This document shows positions 36,253 through 43,620 of a stretch of 64,000 nt of DNA, one piece after another. Position numbers and translations under genes: made by a program. Source of the DNA: Microlunatus endophyticus (GTDB lineage Bacteria > Actinomycetota > Actinomycetes > Propionibacteriales > Propionibacteriaceae). The stretch covers positions 57,116-121,115 of the forward strand of contig NZ_BMMZ01000015.1 in NCBI RefSeq assembly GCF_014646195.1. Reading direction: 5' to 3'. Position 1 is the stretch's first letter, and each line of letters begins with the position of its first letter. The notes under the pieces are model-generated. The model had not been told where the DNA came from, made no database searches, and saw only the letters and a list, made by a program, of their open reading frames with translations.

Positions 36253-36920
36253 CGCAGGACGCCGCCGAGGTCGCTCGGCTGGTCGCGGTGATGGGCAGAC
36301 TGCGGGCCGAGTGCCCCTGGGACGCCCAGCAGACGCACCGGTCCCTGGTGCAATACCTGATCGAGGAGACCTACGAGGTCGTCGAGGCCATCGAGGGGAC
36401 GCGCGACGGGGGCGAGACGCCGATCCCCGCTCACGACCATCTCCGCGAGGAACTCGGCGACCTGCTGTTCCAGATCGTCTTCCACACCGCCATCGCCCAG
36501 GAGACCGATCCCGACTTCACTCTTGCGGCGGTCGCGGCCGGAGTGGCGGACAAGTTGATCGCACGGCATCCGTACGTCTTCGGCACCGAAGCCGTGCCTG
36601 AGGACCTTGACGGTTCCTGGGAGAACCGCAAGGCCGCCGAGAAGGGCCGCCGGTCGGTCCTGGAGGGCATCCCGGACCAGCTCAGCTCGATCGCCCGGGC
36701 CAACAAGATCATCAGCCGCGCCCGATCCCGGGCGGTGCCGGCCGAGTTGCCGGTGCCGGACGAACCAGCTGGCTCGCCGCTGGACGCCCGGACGGTCGGC
36801 GACCAGCTGATCAGCCTGATCGCCCGGGCCCAAGCCGGCGGGATCGATGCCGACCAGGCCGCGCGGGATGCCGTACGACGATTGGAACGCCAGGTCACCG
36901 AGGCCGAGGCAGATCGCTAG
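36249..36920 (+). CDS. mazG: Nucleoside triphosphate pyrophosphohydrolase MazG
   Basis: 223 residues from GTG 36249, overlapping the upstream stop by 4 bp. Single MazG core: LVAVMGRLRAECPWDAQQTHRSLVQYLIEETYEVVEAIEG with the EExxE metal site, then LREELGDLLFQIVFH (EExxD). A second half continues with the MazG C-terminal pattern NKIISRARSR. It hydrolyses non-canonical and canonical NTPs to NMP and PPi. Translationally coupled to the lipoprotein gene. Confidence 0.92.
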   Translation: MTQDAAEVARLVAVMGRLRAECPWDAQQTHRSLVQYLIEETYEVVEAIEGTRDGGETPIPAHDHLREELGDLLFQIVFHTAIAQETDPDFTLAAVAAGVADKLIARHPYVFGTEAVPEDLDGSWENRKAAEKGRRSVLEGIPDQLSSIARANKIISRARSRAVPAELPVPDEPAGSPLDARTVGDQLISLIARAQAGGIDADQAARDAVRRLERQVTEAEADR

Positions 36921-36987
36921 TCGACTCGGTGGAAACCGGGGGTTTTCCCCAGTCCGCCGACGCCTGCGCAGAGCTAGATTGATAGCC

Positions 36988-37350
36988 ATGCCGGTTCCCT
37001 CGTACGAGTCCCAGCGCGAAGCTGCTGCGGCCATCAACGCGCGCCGGGAGCTCGGACTGGAGTACGAGGAGCAGATCGCCGCCGGGCTGGCCGAACGCGT
37101 CGAGTACGCCGTCTGGCAACAGCGGCAGGCAGACGACGGACGGACCCGGATCGAGCTGGCCAAGCTCGAGGACACCAAGCTCGAACGCGGCCAGCGGCTG
37201 GCGCTGACGATCGTCTCTCTCGGCGTCGGTATCCCGATCACCGCGATCGCGGCCCACGACGCCGGGCTGATGGGCGTCGGGTTCTCCTGGGCCGGTATCG
37301 CTGTGGTGAACGGGATCTTCAATTTCGGACGCAACCGTCACCGCCGCTGA
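36988..37350 (+). CDS. Small protein with C-terminal membrane hairpin
   Basis: 120 residues from ATG 36988. The first 70 residues are charged and helical with a coiled-coil look (REAAAAINARRELGLEYEEQIAAGLAERVEYAVWQQRQ). Two hydrophobic segments follow (LALTIVSLGVGIPITAIAA and GVGFSWAGIAVVNGIFNFG). Topology suggests a cytoplasmic head on a membrane hairpin. No family recognised. It lies between mazG and eno. Confidence 0.6.
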   Translation: MPVPSYESQREAAAAINARRELGLEYEEQIAAGLAERVEYAVWQQRQADDGRTRIELAKLEDTKLERGQRLALTIVSLGVGIPITAIAAHDAGLMGVGFSWAGIAVVNGIFNFGRNRHRR

Positions 37351-37392
37351 GGTCCCTGAGTTCGTCGAAGGTCTCTGAGCTTGTCGAAGGGC
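37351..37392 (+). repeat. Tandem pair of the dispersed CTGAG/TCGAAG repeat
   Basis: Two adjacent units (37351-37370 and 37371-37392), each with a CTGAG ... TCGAAG pattern; the second reads CTCTGAGCTTGTCGAAGGGC. Repeats of this kind (CCTGAGCTTGTCGAAGG) are scattered through many actinobacterial genomes. They lie directly after a stop codon and before eno. A third, inverted copy is inside mfd. Confidence 0.8.
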
Positions 37393-37495
37393 GGCATGGC
37401 GTTCACCGGGACGACAACCGTCGCCGTTAGGCTGGGGACCCGGCGGCAGGGCGTATGCCTCCGCCGTGACTTTGCGGATCAGGAAGGCAAGTTCT

Positions 37496-38776
37496 GTGGC
37501 CAGTATCGAGTTCGTCGGCGCCCGTGAGATTCTCGACTCCCGAGGCAACCCGACAGTCGAGGTGGAAGTCCTCCTCGACGACGGTTCCGAGGGCCGCGCG
37601 GCGGTCCCGTCCGGTGCCTCAACGGGTGCGTTCGAAGCGGTTGAGCTTCGCGACGGGGAGAAGCGCTACGGCGGCAAGGGTGTGACCAAGGCCGTCGCCG
37701 CGGTGATCGATCAGCTCGGCCCCGAGGTCGTCGGCTTCGACGCCAGCGAGCAGCGGCTGATCGACCAGACGATGATCGATCTGGACGGCACTCCCAACAA
37801 GGGCAAGTTCGGCGCCAACGCGATCCTCGGCGTCTCGCTCGCGGTGGCCCATGCGGCCGCCCAGTCGGCCGAACTGCCGCTCTACCGCTACCTCGGCGGC
37901 CCGAACGCGCACACCCTGCCGGTGCCGATGATGAACATCATGAACGGCGGCGCGCATGCCGACTCCGACGTCGACGTCCAGGAATTCATGATCGCTCCGA
38001 TTGGTGCGGCCACCTACGCCGAGGCGCTGGAGAGCGGCGTTTCGGTCTATCACACCCTCAAGTCGGTCCTGAAGAAGCAGGGCTTGGCCACCGGATTGGG
38101 TGACGAGGGTGGCTACGCCCCGAACCTGCCGGCGAACCGGGCCGCGTTGGAGCTGATCGCCACAGCCGTCGAGCAGGCCGGCCTCAAGCTCGGTACCGAC
38201 ATCGCGCTGGCCCTGGACGTGGCCAGCACCGAGTTCTACGCCGACGGTGCCTACACCTTCGAGGGCAAGAAGCTCTCCAGCGACGAGATCGTGGCAATCT
38301 ACGAGCAGTGGCTTCAGGACTTCCCGATCGTCTCGATCGAGGACCCGCTGGCCGAGGACGACTGGGCCGGCTGGAGCAAGCTGGTCGGCCAGGTCGGTGA
38401 CAAGGTGCAGATCGTCGGCGACGACCTGTTCGTCACCAACGTCGAGCGGCTGCAGCGCGGCATCGACGAGAAGGCAGCCAACGCGCTGCTGGTGAAGGTC
38501 AACCAGATCGGTTCGCTGACCGAGACATTCGAGGCCGTCGAACTGGCTCATCGCAACCAGTTCCACTGCATGATGAGCCACCGTTCCGGTGAGACCGAGG
38601 ACACCACGATCGCCGACCTGGCGGTCGCGACCAACGTCGGCCAGATCAAGTCCGGTGCTCCGGCCCGGACCGACCGGGTGGCCAAGTACAACCAGCTGCT
38701 GCGGATCGAAGAGGATCTGGACGACGCCGCCCGCTACGCCGGTCTGTCGGCGTTCCCGCGCTACCAGGCTCGCTGA
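37496..38776 (+). CDS. eno: Phosphopyruvate hydratase (enolase)
   Basis: 426 residues from GTG 37496, chosen because AGGAAGG (37481-37487) precedes it and the protein then starts at the usual ASIEFVGAREILDSRGNPTVEVEV. Active-site segments are intact: SGASTGAFEAVELRDG, GDEGGYAPNL, VSIEDPLAEDDW, LVKVNQIGSLTET, and MSHRSGETEDTTIADLAVA. It converts 2-phosphoglycerate to PEP in glycolysis. divIC follows 14 bp downstream. Confidence 0.96.
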   Translation: MASIEFVGAREILDSRGNPTVEVEVLLDDGSEGRAAVPSGASTGAFEAVELRDGEKRYGGKGVTKAVAAVIDQLGPEVVGFDASEQRLIDQTMIDLDGTPNKGKFGANAILGVSLAVAHAAAQSAELPLYRYLGGPNAHTLPVPMMNIMNGGAHADSDVDVQEFMIAPIGAATYAEALESGVSVYHTLKSVLKKQGLATGLGDEGGYAPNLPANRAALELIATAVEQAGLKLGTDIALALDVASTEFYADGAYTFEGKKLSSDEIVAIYEQWLQDFPIVSIEDPLAEDDWAGWSKLVGQVGDKVQIVGDDLFVTNVERLQRGIDEKAANALLVKVNQIGSLTETFEAVELAHRNQFHCMMSHRSGETEDTTIADLAVATNVGQIKSGAPARTDRVAKYNQLLRIEEDLDDAARYAGLSAFPRYQAR

Positions 38777-38790
38777 GGCAGAGACAGGCG

Positions 38791-39516
38791 ATGCCGACTT
38801 CGCGAGGATCGCGCAGTTCCGGACCCGGTCGCCGACCAGCGACCGGGCAGGGCGGGCTGCGCGGGACCGGCGCCCGCCCCGGTGAGCGCACCTCGCGGAG
38901 CCGGGTCGGCAGTCGTCGTCCGGGAGCCACCCGTAAGCCGGCTTCGGCCCCGACCGCGTCGGAGGAGACCGGTCCGACCATCGTCCGGGAGGAGTCCCGG
39001 GTCACCGGCGCCGCACGGCAGCGGGCCAGCGTCACCTCCCGGGCGATCGCGCTGGCGGTCGTACTGCTGATACTGACCATCTCGTACGCCTCCAGCCTGC
39101 GGGTCTACTTCAACCAGCGGCAGCAGCTGGCGCAGACCCGGCAGCAGATCATCAGATCCCAGGCCGACATCAACAGCCTCAGCGACGAGATCTCGCGCTG
39201 GAACGATCCCGACTACGTCCGCACCCAGGCCAGGATCCGGCTGGGCTGGGTGCTGCCGGGCGAGCGCGGTTACCGGGTCGTCGACGCCAACGGCAAGCCG
39301 ATCTCCGGGGACACCGAGATCGCCGGCAACAGCCAACCGCGGCCGACTCCCAAGACGCCCTGGTACTCCAAGCTGATGGGCTCGGTCGACGCAGCCGACC
39401 ATCCGCAGCCCGCCAAGCCGGATCCGGGCGAGGCACCGCCGATCACCAAGAACAGCAAGCCGGACGACTCGGGCCCCACCGGCTCCGGCAAGCCCACCAG
39501 CAAACCGACCGGATAA
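38791..39516 (+). CDS. Septum formation initiator family protein (FtsB/DivIC-like)
   Basis: 241 residues. A roughly 85-residue basic, disordered cytoplasmic head is followed by one transmembrane helix (AIALAVVLLILTISYASSL) and an extracytoplasmic coiled coil (FNQRQQLAQTRQQIIRSQADINSLSDEISRW). The DivIC hallmark NDPDYVRTQARIRLGWVLPGERGY comes next, then a Pro/Lys-rich tail. It is a divisome protein acting with FtsL/FtsQ-type partners. The position directly after eno and before DUF501-ppx is the usual actinobacterial one. Confidence 0.9.
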   Translation: MPTSRGSRSSGPGRRPATGQGGLRGTGARPGERTSRSRVGSRRPGATRKPASAPTASEETGPTIVREESRVTGAARQRASVTSRAIALAVVLLILTISYASSLRVYFNQRQQLAQTRQQIIRSQADINSLSDEISRWNDPDYVRTQARIRLGWVLPGERGYRVVDANGKPISGDTEIAGNSQPRPTPKTPWYSKLMGSVDAADHPQPAKPDPGEAPPITKNSKPDDSGPTGSGKPTSKPTG

Positions 39517-39539
39517 TCACTGGCGATAGGCTGGTGATC

Positions 39540-40541
39540 ATGACCGAGACGTCGTCGTCCAGCTCGTCTAGCACCACCCCTGCCGCAGCCGGACGCCGGC
39601 TCGGGCCCGACGGCCCCGTGGTCAGTGCGATCGGGTTCGGAGCCTGGGCTATCGGCGGACCTGCCAGTCGCGACGGCCGGCCGATCGGATGGGGGGAGGT
39701 CGACGACCGGGAGTCGATCGCCGCCGTGCACACCGCCTTGGACGCGGGCGTCACCTTCTTCGACACCGCCAACGTGTACGGCGCCGGGCACTCCGAACGC
39801 GTGCTCAGCAAGGCGCTCGGCGCGGTCCGCGACGATGTTGTGATCGCTACCAAGTTCGGCAACGTGATTGACGAGGAGAAGCGGATCGCGGTCCGCCACG
39901 ACACCTCGCCGGAGCAGATCCGCGAGCAGTGTGACGGCTCATTGAGCCGACTGGGGACCGACCACATCGACCTCTACCAGTTGCATGTCGGCGATCTGCC
40001 GCTGGAGCAGGTCGACGGCGTGCTCGAGACGCTGGAGGAGCTGGTCGCCGCCGGCAAGATCAGGGCGTATGGCTGGAGCACCGACGACCCGCAGCGGGCC
40101 GAGGCCTTCACCAAGGGCCCGCATTGCGCCAGCATCCAGCAGTCCTTCAGCATCGTGAACGGCAACGCCGAGACGCTGGCCGTCTGCGAACGCTACCGGT
40201 TGGCCAGCATCGTCCGCGGTCCGCTGTCGATGGGGCTGCTGACCGGCAAGATGAGTCGGGACACCGTCTTTGCGCCCGACGACACCCGGACCGTCGGCTT
40301 CGACTGGGAGGGCGAGCACGGCCGCAGACTGGATGCGCTGGAGAAGATCCGCGGCATCCTCACCGAGGACGGCCGGAGCCTGGCGCAGGGTGCGCTGGGC
40401 TGGTTGCTGGCCAGGAGCCCGAATTTCATCCCGATCCCCGGTATCCGTACGGTTGCCCAGGCCTTTGACAATGCGGGCGTGCTGGCCGTCGGTGCGCTGA
40501 CCGAGGACCAGATGGCCCGGATCGCCACCGCGCTGGCCTGA
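39540..40541 (+). CDS. Aldo/keto reductase
   Basis: 333 residues from ATG 39540; GTG 39534 is in frame two codons earlier. AKR signatures: SAIGFGAWAIGG, AGVTFFDTANVYGAGHSERVL (catalytic Asp and Tyr), VIATKFGN (Lys), and HIDLYQLHVGDLPLEQV. It probably reduces small aldehydes or ketones with NADPH. It interrupts the usual divIC-DUF501 adjacency. A Ser-rich stretch at the N-terminus is low complexity. Confidence 0.88.
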   Translation: MTETSSSSSSSTTPAAAGRRLGPDGPVVSAIGFGAWAIGGPASRDGRPIGWGEVDDRESIAAVHTALDAGVTFFDTANVYGAGHSERVLSKALGAVRDDVVIATKFGNVIDEEKRIAVRHDTSPEQIREQCDGSLSRLGTDHIDLYQLHVGDLPLEQVDGVLETLEELVAAGKIRAYGWSTDDPQRAEAFTKGPHCASIQQSFSIVNGNAETLAVCERYRLASIVRGPLSMGLLTGKMSRDTVFAPDDTRTVGFDWEGEHGRRLDALEKIRGILTEDGRSLAQGALGWLLARSPNFIPIPGIRTVAQAFDNAGVLAVGALTEDQMARIATALA

Positions 40542-40579
40542 CGGTCGGACGGCCTTCGAGGACCTGAAAGACTGTCGGG

Positions 40580-41110
40580 GTGCTGGAGCCTTACACCGAC
40601 ATCGACGAGGCGACCGTCGCCGCCCAACTCGGCCGCACACCGCGGGGAGTCGCCGGGGTCGCGTACCGGTGCCCGTGCGGTAGACCTGCCGTGCTGGCCA
40701 CTGAACCCCGGCTGCCGGACGGGACGCCGTTCCCGACGACCTACTACCTCACCTGTCCACGCGCGGTGGCGGCCGCATCCCGGCTGGAATCCACTGGACG
40801 GATGGCCGAGTTGACCGAACAGCTGGGAACCGATCCCGAACTCGCCGCCGGCTACCGGTCCGCACACGAGTCCTATCTCGCTGACCGGAGTGCTCTGGGC
40901 CAGGACGTGCCGGAGATCGCCCGGGTGAGCGCCGGCGGCATGCCGGACCGGGTCAAGTGCCTGCACGCGCTCGCCGCCCACGCATTGGCCCGGCCCGGGG
41001 TGAACCCGATCGGCGACCAGGCCCTGGCCGAGATGGGGGACTTCTGGCGGCCGCCATGCCTGCCCGGATTCGACCCCGAAACACCCGGCGATCGACGGGA
41101 GGCATCATGA
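40580..41110 (+). CDS. DUF501 domain-containing protein
   Basis: 176 residues from GTG 40580. It matches the DUF501 pattern seen in actinobacteria between divIC and ppx: VAAQLGRTPRGVAGVAYRCPCGRPAVLATEPRLPDGTPFPTTYYLTCPRAV, then GMPDRVKCLHALAAHALA and NPIGDQAL. Cys residues in CPCG and LTCP could bind metal, but this is unproven. Function unknown. Its stop overlaps the start of the next gene (ATGA). Confidence 0.88.
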   Translation: MLEPYTDIDEATVAAQLGRTPRGVAGVAYRCPCGRPAVLATEPRLPDGTPFPTTYYLTCPRAVAAASRLESTGRMAELTEQLGTDPELAAGYRSAHESYLADRSALGQDVPEIARVSAGGMPDRVKCLHALAAHALARPGVNPIGDQALAEMGDFWRPPCLPGFDPETPGDRREAS

Positions 41111-42042
41111 ACGGACCGGTCGCGGTCGTCGATTGCGGCACCAACACGATCCGGTTGTTGATCACCGGGCCCGACGGCAACGGCGGTCTGTCCGAGATCG
41201 AGCGCCGGACCAAGATCGTACGGCTCGGACAAGGCGTCGACGCGACCGGTGAATTCCATCCCGACGCCCTGGCCCGGACCTTCGCCCAGGCGGAGCAGTA
41301 CGCCGACCTGATCAAGTCCCAGGACATCCCGGCCGAGCGGGTCCGATTCATAGCGACCTCGGCCAGCCGGGACGTCAGCAACCGGGACGAATTCCTCGAA
41401 GGCATCCGGCAAAGACTGGGCGTCACCCCCGATGTGATCACCGGCGACGAAGAAGCAGCGCTGTCCTTCGCCGGCGCGCTGTCCGGTGCCGACGACCCGC
41501 ACACACCCGTGCTGGTCACCGACATCGGCGGCGGGTCGACCGAGTTGATCATCGGCAACGCCGCGGGCACCGCCGACCACGCGGTGTCGCTGGACATCGG
41601 CTCGGTCCGGGTGACCGAACGCTTCCTGCACGATGATGCGCCCAGCGCTGATGATCTTGGTCGGGCGGCCGCCTACATTGATCAACTGCTGGACGGCGAG
41701 CAGATCGAATGGCCTGCGGTCCGGACCTGGATCGGGGTCGCCGGCACCCTCACCACCTTGGCCGCCGTCGATCTCGACCTGACCGAATACGACCGGTCGA
41801 AGGTCCACGGTCATCAGATCAGGATCGCCGACCTCAACGCGATCTCGGCGCGGCTCTCGGCGCTGTCCGCCGAACAGATCCGCGGTCTCGGCGCCGTCGA
41901 TCCGCAGCGGGCGGACGTGATCAGCGCCGGCGCCCTGATCGCGACCAGGATCGCCGCCAGGCTCCAGGTCGGCTCGCTGACCGTCAGTGAGGCCGACATC
42001 CTGGATGGCGCCGCGCTGGAGCTGATCGGCACCGAGCGGTGA
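41107..42042 (+). CDS. Ppx/GppA family exopolyphosphatase
   Basis: 311 residues from ATG 41107, overlapping DUF501 by 4 bp. The actin-like ATPase core has AVVDCGTNTIRLLI (phosphate 1), ATSASRDVSNRDEFL, VLVTDIGGGSTELIIG (phosphate 2) and a WIGVAGTLTTLAA segment. This is the short, two-domain actinobacterial form (PPX1/PPX2-type). It hydrolyses polyphosphate or (p)ppGpp. The DUF501-ppx coupling is conserved. Confidence 0.9.
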   Translation: MNGPVAVVDCGTNTIRLLITGPDGNGGLSEIERRTKIVRLGQGVDATGEFHPDALARTFAQAEQYADLIKSQDIPAERVRFIATSASRDVSNRDEFLEGIRQRLGVTPDVITGDEEAALSFAGALSGADDPHTPVLVTDIGGGSTELIIGNAAGTADHAVSLDIGSVRVTERFLHDDAPSADDLGRAAAYIDQLLDGEQIEWPAVRTWIGVAGTLTTLAAVDLDLTEYDRSKVHGHQIRIADLNAISARLSALSAEQIRGLGAVDPQRADVISAGALIATRIAARLQVGSLTVSEADILDGAALELIGTER

Positions 42043-42052
42043 TCATGGCATC

Positions 42053-42568
42053 ATGACGACTCTTGCGATCACGGTCATCTCGGCTGATCGGCCCGGGATC
42101 ATCGCCCGGGTAGCGGGGGCACTGTCCGGACTCCGGATGAATCTCACGGACTCGTCGATGACCGTCCTCAGCGGGCAGTTGGCGATGACCTTGATCTGCG
42201 CCGGCGAGACCCCGATCGGCGCTGTCCGGGACGCGCTGGGCGAGGCCGCCGGCGATGATCTGATCATCCACGTCCTTCCGGTCGGGGCTCAGGTCGTGCC
42301 GACTGTCCCGAGTGCGAGCTATCTGCTGACGGTTCATGGTGCAGACCGGCTCGGCATCGTCTCCGGACTGACCACCGTTGTGTCCGAAGCCGGCGGCAAC
42401 ATCACCGATCTGACGACCCGGCTGGCCGGGGGCCTGTACGTGCTGGCAGCCGAGATCGACCTGCCGGCTGATGCTGACGTGACGGCACTCCGGGACCACC
42501 TCACGGTGACGGCAGCGGCCCTCGGTGTGGAGGCCGAGCTGCAGCCGCTGGAGCGCGACGAGCTCTGA
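42053..42568 (+). CDS. Double ACT-domain protein (GcvR-like)
   Basis: 171 residues with two ACT domains: TLAITVISADRPGIIARVAGALSGLRMNLTDSSMTVLSGQLAMTLIC and LTVHGADRLGIVSGLTTVVSEAGGNITDLTTRLAGG. No DNA-binding or catalytic domain is attached, so it belongs with the GcvR-type/amino-acid-binding ACT proteins. It starts 10 bp after ppx. Its stop overlaps the peptide deformylase ATG (TGATG). Ligand unknown. Confidence 0.85.
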   Translation: MTTLAITVISADRPGIIARVAGALSGLRMNLTDSSMTVLSGQLAMTLICAGETPIGAVRDALGEAAGDDLIIHVLPVGAQVVPTVPSASYLLTVHGADRLGIVSGLTTVVSEAGGNITDLTTRLAGGLYVLAAEIDLPADADVTALRDHLTVTAAALGVEAELQPLERDEL

Positions 42569-43164
42569 TGGGCTCATCCGATGCGCGATCTGACGCGCTC
42601 CTGATGCCGACGTCCGTGCTCGCGCAACTGGGTGGCGGACGGGTCCGCGAGGTCGTCACCGCGCCGGCAGCCGTGCTGTCGGAACCCGGCCCCGAACTGG
42701 ATCCCACGGATCCCGACGTCGTCCGGCTGTGTGCCGACCTGATCGCCACGATGCGGGTCTCGCCCGGGTGTGTCGGGCTTGCTGCACCACAGATCGGGGT
42801 CGGCGGACAGGCATTCTGTGTCGACGTCAGCAATCACGCCAAGACCCGGACGTGCCACGGTCTGATCGTCCTGGTGAACGCCGTAGTGACTGCCGCCAGC
42901 CGCAATGTCAAGGGACGGGAGGGCTGCATGTCGGTCCCGGACCTGACCGGGGACGTCAAGCGCGCCGCTCGGCTGACGGTGTCCGGCAGACTGCCCGTCA
43001 CCGGTGAGGAGGTCTCGATCAGCACCGATGAATTCGAGGCACGTGCCCTGCAGCACGAGATCGATCACTGCGGGGGCCACCTGTTCATCGACAAGGTCGC
43101 CGGTGCGCACGCGCTGCATCCGCGAAAGGTCTACCTGCCGGCCGCCGACTCCCGGGTCGAATAG
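42568..43164 (+). CDS. def: Peptide deformylase
   Basis: 198 residues, overlapping the ACT gene stop by one base. The three deformylase motifs are present in slightly divergent form: GCVGLAAPQIGVGGQ (motif 1), EGCMSVPDLTGDV (motif 2, EGCxS) and QHEIDHCGGHLFIDKV (motif 3, HExxH metal site). The enzyme removes N-formyl groups from nascent proteins. Its place in an ACT-coupled unit, not next to fmt, suggests it may be a second copy; other copies are outside this window. Confidence 0.88.
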   Translation: MGSSDARSDALLMPTSVLAQLGGGRVREVVTAPAAVLSEPGPELDPTDPDVVRLCADLIATMRVSPGCVGLAAPQIGVGGQAFCVDVSNHAKTRTCHGLIVLVNAVVTAASRNVKGREGCMSVPDLTGDVKRAARLTVSGRLPVTGEEVSISTDEFEARALQHEIDHCGGHLFIDKVAGAHALHPRKVYLPAADSRVE

Positions 43165-43179
43165 GTCCGCGGCAGCCGA

Positions 43180-43551
43180 TCAGCCCAGCTCACAGAGCTG
43201 CTGGAACTCGACCCGGTTGCCGAACACGTCGTAGGTGTGGAAGCGCAGGACGCCTTCGATTTCACCGTCGGAACGTACGCACTCGTGGCCTGCCTCGACC
43301 AGACGGCTCTGCAACCCGTCCAGATCGTCGACGAGAAAGGCGGGATGGGCCTTCGCGGCCGCCGTGAAGGGTTCCTCGACGCCGAGATGCAGGAACGCGG
43401 CACCTGATCGGAACCAGCAGCCGCCCCGTCTGCGGAGCGCCGCCGGTTTGGCGATCTCGGACATACCGAGGAGGTCGCCGTAGAAGGTCCTGGCCAGTTC
43501 CTCCTGCCCTCGGGGGATCGCGATCTGCACGTGGTCGATTCCGGTGATCAT
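43180..43551 (-). CDS. VOC family protein (glyoxalase/bleomycin-resistance fold)
   Basis: 123 residues from ATG 43551. One VOC unit pair: MITGIDHVQIAIPRGQEELARTFYGDLLGMSEI, FRSGAAFLHLGVEEPF, HPAFLVDDLDGLQSRLVEAG and VRSDGEIEGVLRFHTYDVFGNRVEFQQ. Metal-binding His (DHVQ) and the C-terminal Glu are present. Substrate unknown. Immediately upstream of the start lies a perfect 20-bp palindrome that could control it and the divergent metallophosphoesterase. Confidence 0.85.
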   Translation of the reverse strand: MITGIDHVQIAIPRGQEELARTFYGDLLGMSEIAKPAALRRRGGCWFRSGAAFLHLGVEEPFTAAAKAHPAFLVDDLDGLQSRLVEAGHECVRSDGEIEGVLRFHTYDVFGNRVEFQQLCELG

Positions 43552-43565
43552 GCGCCTCCCAGCAA

Positions 43566-43585
43566 GTATCTTGACGTCAAGATAC
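43566..43585. promoter_or_regulatory. Perfect 20-bp palindrome between VOC and metallophosphoesterase genes
   Basis: Arms GTATCTTGAC and GTCAAGATAC meet with no gap, 15 bp before the VOC start and 36 bp before the metallophosphoesterase ATG. The TCTTGA/TCAAGA core matches the site by the MarR gene at 22781-22793, so a MarR-type regulator is the best guess. Confidence 0.6.
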
Positions 43586-43620
43586 CAGGAAAATCTTGCG
43601 AGCCGCATAGTCTGGGGCCG

